DNA of 35,097 nt from Streptomyces longispororuber (GTDB lineage Bacteria > Actinomycetota > Actinomycetes > Streptomycetales > Streptomycetaceae), in contig NZ_JAMOLN010000104.1 in assembly GCF_024448165.1 (NCBI RefSeq), forward strand, positions 1-35,097, written 5' to 3'. This document shows positions 30,798-35,097 of this stretch, piece after piece. Below the pieces are notes generated by a model. That model had not been told where the DNA came from, made no database searches, and saw only the letters and a program-made list of their open reading frames with translations. Numbering within the stretch: position 1 is the first letter of the stretch; each line of letters opens with the position of its first letter. The translations under genes were made by a program, and so were the position numbers.

Positions 30798-32414
30798 TCA
30801 CTTCTCGTCGAGCACGGTCTGCACCTTGTCGCGCACCGCGTCCGAGGCGAGACCGCGGATCGTCAGCGTCGTCCGGCGGCGCAGCACGTCGTCCGCCGTC
30901 TCGGCCCACTCGTGGTCCCGCGCGTACACGACCTGCGCCATGATCTCCGGCGCGTCCGGGTGGACCCGCTCGGCCAGCTCCGGGTTCTCGTTGGCCAGCC
31001 GGGCGATGTCGAAGGCCAGCGAACCGTAGTGCGTCGCCAGGTGCTTGGCGGTGTCGGCGGCCATCCGCGGGCCGGGCGCCGGGTTGTCCACCAGGAGGCG
31101 GTGCGCGACGGCCCGCGGGTTGGCGACACCGGGCAGCGGCAGCCGCTTCGGCAGCTCCTTGATCGGCTCGAAGTCGTCGCCGAGCGGGTGGCCGGGCAGC
31201 GACTCCAGCTTCTGCATGACGGTGCGGCCGATGTGCCGGAACGTCGTCCACTTGCCGCCCGCGACGGACAGCATGCCGCCCCTGCCCTCGGTGACGACCG
31301 TCTCGCGCTTGGCCTTCGAGGTGTCGCCGGGACCGCCCGGCAGCACCCGCAGACCCGCGAACGCGTACGTCATCAGGTCCCGCTTCAGCTGCTGGTCGCG
31401 GACCGAGAACGCGGCCTCGTCGAGGATCTGCTCGATGTCCTTCTCGGTGACCGAGACGTCCGCCGGGTCGCCCTCGTACTCCTCGTCGGTCGTACCGAGC
31501 AGCAGCATGTCCTCCCAGGGGAGGGCGAACGTGATGCGGTACTTGTCGATCGGCGTGGCCAGCGCGGCCTTCCACGGGGAGGTCCGCTTCATGACCAGGT
31601 GCGCGCCCTTGGAGAGGCGGATGGACGGCGCCGCGTTCGGGTCCTCCAGCTTGCGCAGGTGGTCGACCCACGGGCCGGTCGCGTTGAGCACCAGACGGGC
31701 GCTGACACCGAACTCCTCGCCGTCCGTGCGGTCCTTGAGCTCGGCACCGGTGACCCGGCCCCGCGTGAAGCGCAGACCCGTGACCTCGGCGTGGTTCAGG
31801 ACCACGGCGCCCGCGTCGACGGCCGCGCGGACCGTCATGAGCGCCATGCGCGCGTCGTTCATCTGGTCGTCGCCGTACACGGCCACGGCCTTGAGGCCCT
31901 CGGTCCGCAGCTCCGGCACGTCCTGCTGCGCCTTGGCCGGGCTCAGCAGGTGCCCGACACCGTCACCGAACGCCGACAGCGCGCTGTACGCGAAGACGCC
32001 CGCGCCCAGCTTCGCGGCGCCGTGCGGGCCGCCCTTGTACACGGGCAGGTAGAAGGTGAGCGGGTTGGCGAGGTGCGGGGCCACGTTGCGCGACACCGCA
32101 CGCCGCTCGAAGTGGTTCTCCGCGACCAGCTTCACCGCACCGGTCTGCAGGTAGCGCAGACCGCCGTGCAGCAGCTTCGAGGAAGCGGAGGACGTGGCGC
32201 CGGCGAAGTCGCCGGCGTCGACCAGGGCCACCCTGAGACCGGACTGCGCCGCGTGCCAGGCAGTGGAGATGCCCAGGATGCCGCCGCCGATGACCAGGAG
32301 GTCGTACGTCGCCTTGGAAAGCTGCTCGCGGGTCTCGGCGCGGCTCGGGTTCGAACCGGCGACCGGGTGCGTTCCGAGGGCAGGCACGGTCTGCAGGGTG
32401 GACTGGGTACTCAT
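30798..32414 (-). CDS. glpD: Glycerol-3-phosphate dehydrogenase (FAD)
   Basis: 538-aa membrane-associated flavoenzyme that oxidises glycerol-3-phosphate to dihydroxyacetone phosphate and feeds electrons to the respiratory chain. It has the FAD motif YDLLVIGGGILGISTAWHAAQSGLRVALVD, the family stretch GATSSASSKLLHGGLRYLQTG and the C-terminal helical domain with VVYARDHEWAETADDVLRRRT. The length matches other aerobic GlpD proteins. It starts nine nt after the glpK stop and is the last gene of the operon (GylB in S. coelicolor terms). Confidence 0.95.
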   Translation of the reverse strand: MSTQSTLQTVPALGTHPVAGSNPSRAETREQLSKATYDLLVIGGGILGISTAWHAAQSGLRVALVDAGDFAGATSSASSKLLHGGLRYLQTGAVKLVAENHFERRAVSRNVAPHLANPLTFYLPVYKGGPHGAAKLGAGVFAYSALSAFGDGVGHLLSPAKAQQDVPELRTEGLKAVAVYGDDQMNDARMALMTVRAAVDAGAVVLNHAEVTGLRFTRGRVTGAELKDRTDGEEFGVSARLVLNATGPWVDHLRKLEDPNAAPSIRLSKGAHLVMKRTSPWKAALATPIDKYRITFALPWEDMLLLGTTDEEYEGDPADVSVTEKDIEQILDEAAFSVRDQQLKRDLMTYAFAGLRVLPGGPGDTSKAKRETVVTEGRGGMLSVAGGKWTTFRHIGRTVMQKLESLPGHPLGDDFEPIKELPKRLPLPGVANPRAVAHRLLVDNPAPGPRMAADTAKHLATHYGSLAFDIARLANENPELAERVHPDAPEIMAQVVYARDHEWAETADDVLRRRTTLTIRGLASDAVRDKVQTVLDEK

Positions 32415-32423
32415 GGTGGGGTC

Positions 32424-33962
<1,539 letters not shown>

Positions 33963-34016
33963 GGGGTGCTCCTGAAAGTTCTCGGTGCGGCTCGGGCGGT
34001 GTGGCGGCGGGGCGGC

Positions 34017-34808
34017 CTACTTGAACGCGACGTTGTAGAGGCCACCGGCTATGGCGCCGCCGATCAGCGGACCCGCGACCGGGATCCAGGCGTACGTCCA
34101 GTCCGAACCGCCCTTGTTCGGCAGCGGCAGCAGGGAGTGCACGATGCGCGGGCCGAGGTCACGGACCGGGTTGATCGCGTAGCCCGTGGGGCCACCGAGC
34201 GAGAGACCGATGGAGACGACGACGAACGAGGTGATCAGCGCACCGAGCACGCCCAGACCGTTGCCGTCGTTGTTCAGGCCCTGCGTGAGGATGGCGAGAA
34301 CGAGCACGATCGTGGCGATGATCTCGGTGACCAGGTTCTGCACGGTGTTCCGGATCTCCGGGCCCGTCGAGAAGATGCCGAGCACGGGGCCCGCCGCGGG
34401 CGCGGCCTTCTGGTCCACCAGGCCCTCGTCGGCCGGCTGCGCGGCGATGACGTCCGGGTCGGTCAGGTGTGCCTGGAACTGGCCGTAGTACGTGACCCAG
34501 ACCAGCACGGCGCCGATCATCGCGCCGAGCAGCTGCGAGACCAGGTAGAGCGGTACGTCGCTCCACTTGGTGCCGCCCTCGATGGCGAGGCCGATGGTGA
34601 CCGCCGGGTTCAGGTGGGCGCCCGAGACGCCACCGACCATGTACGCACCGGTCAGGACCGCGAAGCCCCAGCCGAACGCGATGGCGACCCAGCCGGCGTT
34701 GAACGCCTTCGAGCGCTTGAAAGTGACGGCGGCGCAGACGCCACCGCCGAGCAGGATGAGCACGGCGGTACCGATGGTCTCGCCGATGAAGATGTCGGAG
34801 CTGGACAC
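34017..34808 (-). CDS. glpF: Glycerol facilitator (aquaglyceroporin)
   Basis: 263-aa MIP-family channel for glycerol in the cytoplasmic membrane, with six hydrophobic segments. The first pore motif is a normal NPA (GAHLNPAVTIG). The second is NPV (YAINPVRDLGPR) rather than NPA. The Arg and Asp after it, which form the selectivity filter and mark glycerol facilitators, are kept. A hydrophilic insert (LTDPDVIAAQPADEGLVDQKA) sits in the middle loop. The GTG at 34808 follows AAAGGAG by six nt. The frame stays open upstream to 34955 but without membrane-protein character. Confidence 0.93.
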   Translation of the reverse strand: MSSSDIFIGETIGTAVLILLGGGVCAAVTFKRSKAFNAGWVAIAFGWGFAVLTGAYMVGGVSGAHLNPAVTIGLAIEGGTKWSDVPLYLVSQLLGAMIGAVLVWVTYYGQFQAHLTDPDVIAAQPADEGLVDQKAAPAAGPVLGIFSTGPEIRNTVQNLVTEIIATIVLVLAILTQGLNNDGNGLGVLGALITSFVVVSIGLSLGGPTGYAINPVRDLGPRIVHSLLPLPNKGGSDWTYAWIPVAGPLIGGAIAGGLYNVAFK

Positions 34809-35097
34809 CCGCGACTCCTTTGTCCTTCGTCCAGGGGAAAAACCCGTATCAGGCGAACCCCGGGTCCCTCTCCGGTGGTCCGCGCCCTCTGGGGAGGGCG
34901 GTTTCGGCCTGGCCTTGCCACACTCTAACGCGTATTGCCGGTAGGTGTTCGACAATGCCGACCGATGGACGCGAGTCTTGCTCTGGGGTTACTCGCTCGT
35001 CAAGGGTTCTGTTATCGAAAGCACGATCGTTATTGATCGTTCGCGCCTATCGGTCCCCGTGGCGCCGGGGCGTCCATCGATGGTCGCCCGGAAAGGT
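34809..35097. promoter_or_regulatory. gyl operon upstream region, AT-richer end of window
   Basis: 289 nt with no gene seen. On the minus strand a TAGAGT box (34922-34927) could be the -10 of glpF. Near it, TGTTCGACA (34946-34954) has TGT/ACA ends. Further up, a direct repeat GATCGTT occurs at 35025-35031 and 35035-35041, one helical turn apart, with an overlapping inverted CGATC/GATCG (35024-35028, 35035-35039). In S. coelicolor this operon is controlled by the IclR-type GylR, whose gene lies upstream and would be beyond this window. These are candidate sites for it. Confidence 0.4.

Overview
The window is high-GC actinobacterial chromosome, almost certainly Streptomyces. The signs are strong third-position GC, a mycothiol biosynthesis gene (mshC), the actinobacterial trio phosphomutase / DUF3090 / SCO1664-like protein, a PAC2 (ParJ-type) gene, a gyl-type glycerol operon, several apparently leaderless genes with a TAnnnT box 6-7 nt before the ATG, and the GC-rich hairpin common in Streptomyces intergenic DNA. 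No RNA genes, insertion sequences, attachment sites or CRISPR arrays were seen.

Layout. (1) 0.1-6.0 kb, core: ferritin-like protein, CorA, phosphomutase, DUF3090, kinase-fold SCO1664-like protein, SRPBCC protein, MshC. (2) 6.0-13.1 kb, accessory: a secreted GH31 glycosidase with NEW3 and NPCBM domains; an S8 protease without a signal peptide followed by a glutamine-rich prion-like protein; and a Tat-exported beta-propeller protein. (3) 13.1-14.1 kb: the PAC2/ParJ-type gene. (4) 14.2-30.7 kb: a catabolic island. A FadR-type and a MarR-type regulator flank one end of a 12-gene minus-strand operon: aldehyde dehydrogenase, extradiol dioxygenase, aspartate dehydrogenase-like protein, alpha/beta hydrolase, cupin, two SDRs, ThDP decarboxylase, ferredoxin reductase, 76-aa HTH-like protein, Rieske oxygenase, MFS permease. 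A divergent MFS permease and two luciferase-like monooxygenases complete it. (5) 30.8-35.1 kb: glpF-glpK-glpD, the glycerol catabolic operon.

How the genes work together. The island looks like import and ring hydroxylation of an aromatic acid (Rieske plus reductase), diol dehydrogenation (SDR), meta-cleavage (extradiol enzyme), and hydrolysis, decarboxylation and aldehyde oxidation of the product. The substrate cannot be read from the sequence. The divergent promoters at 26.9-27.2 kb each carry one copy of a related 23-bp palindrome over or beside the core promoter, which suggests one regulator controls both directions. From memory of S. coelicolor gene order (gyl operon, parJ, mshC adjacent), regions 2 and 4 look like insertions into a conserved backbone.

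The least expected observation is in region 2. The S8 protease and the Gln-rich protein just downstream end in what is clearly the same small domain (13 identities in 31 ungapped residues). This suggests a protease/prion-like partner pair that I do not recognise as a described system.
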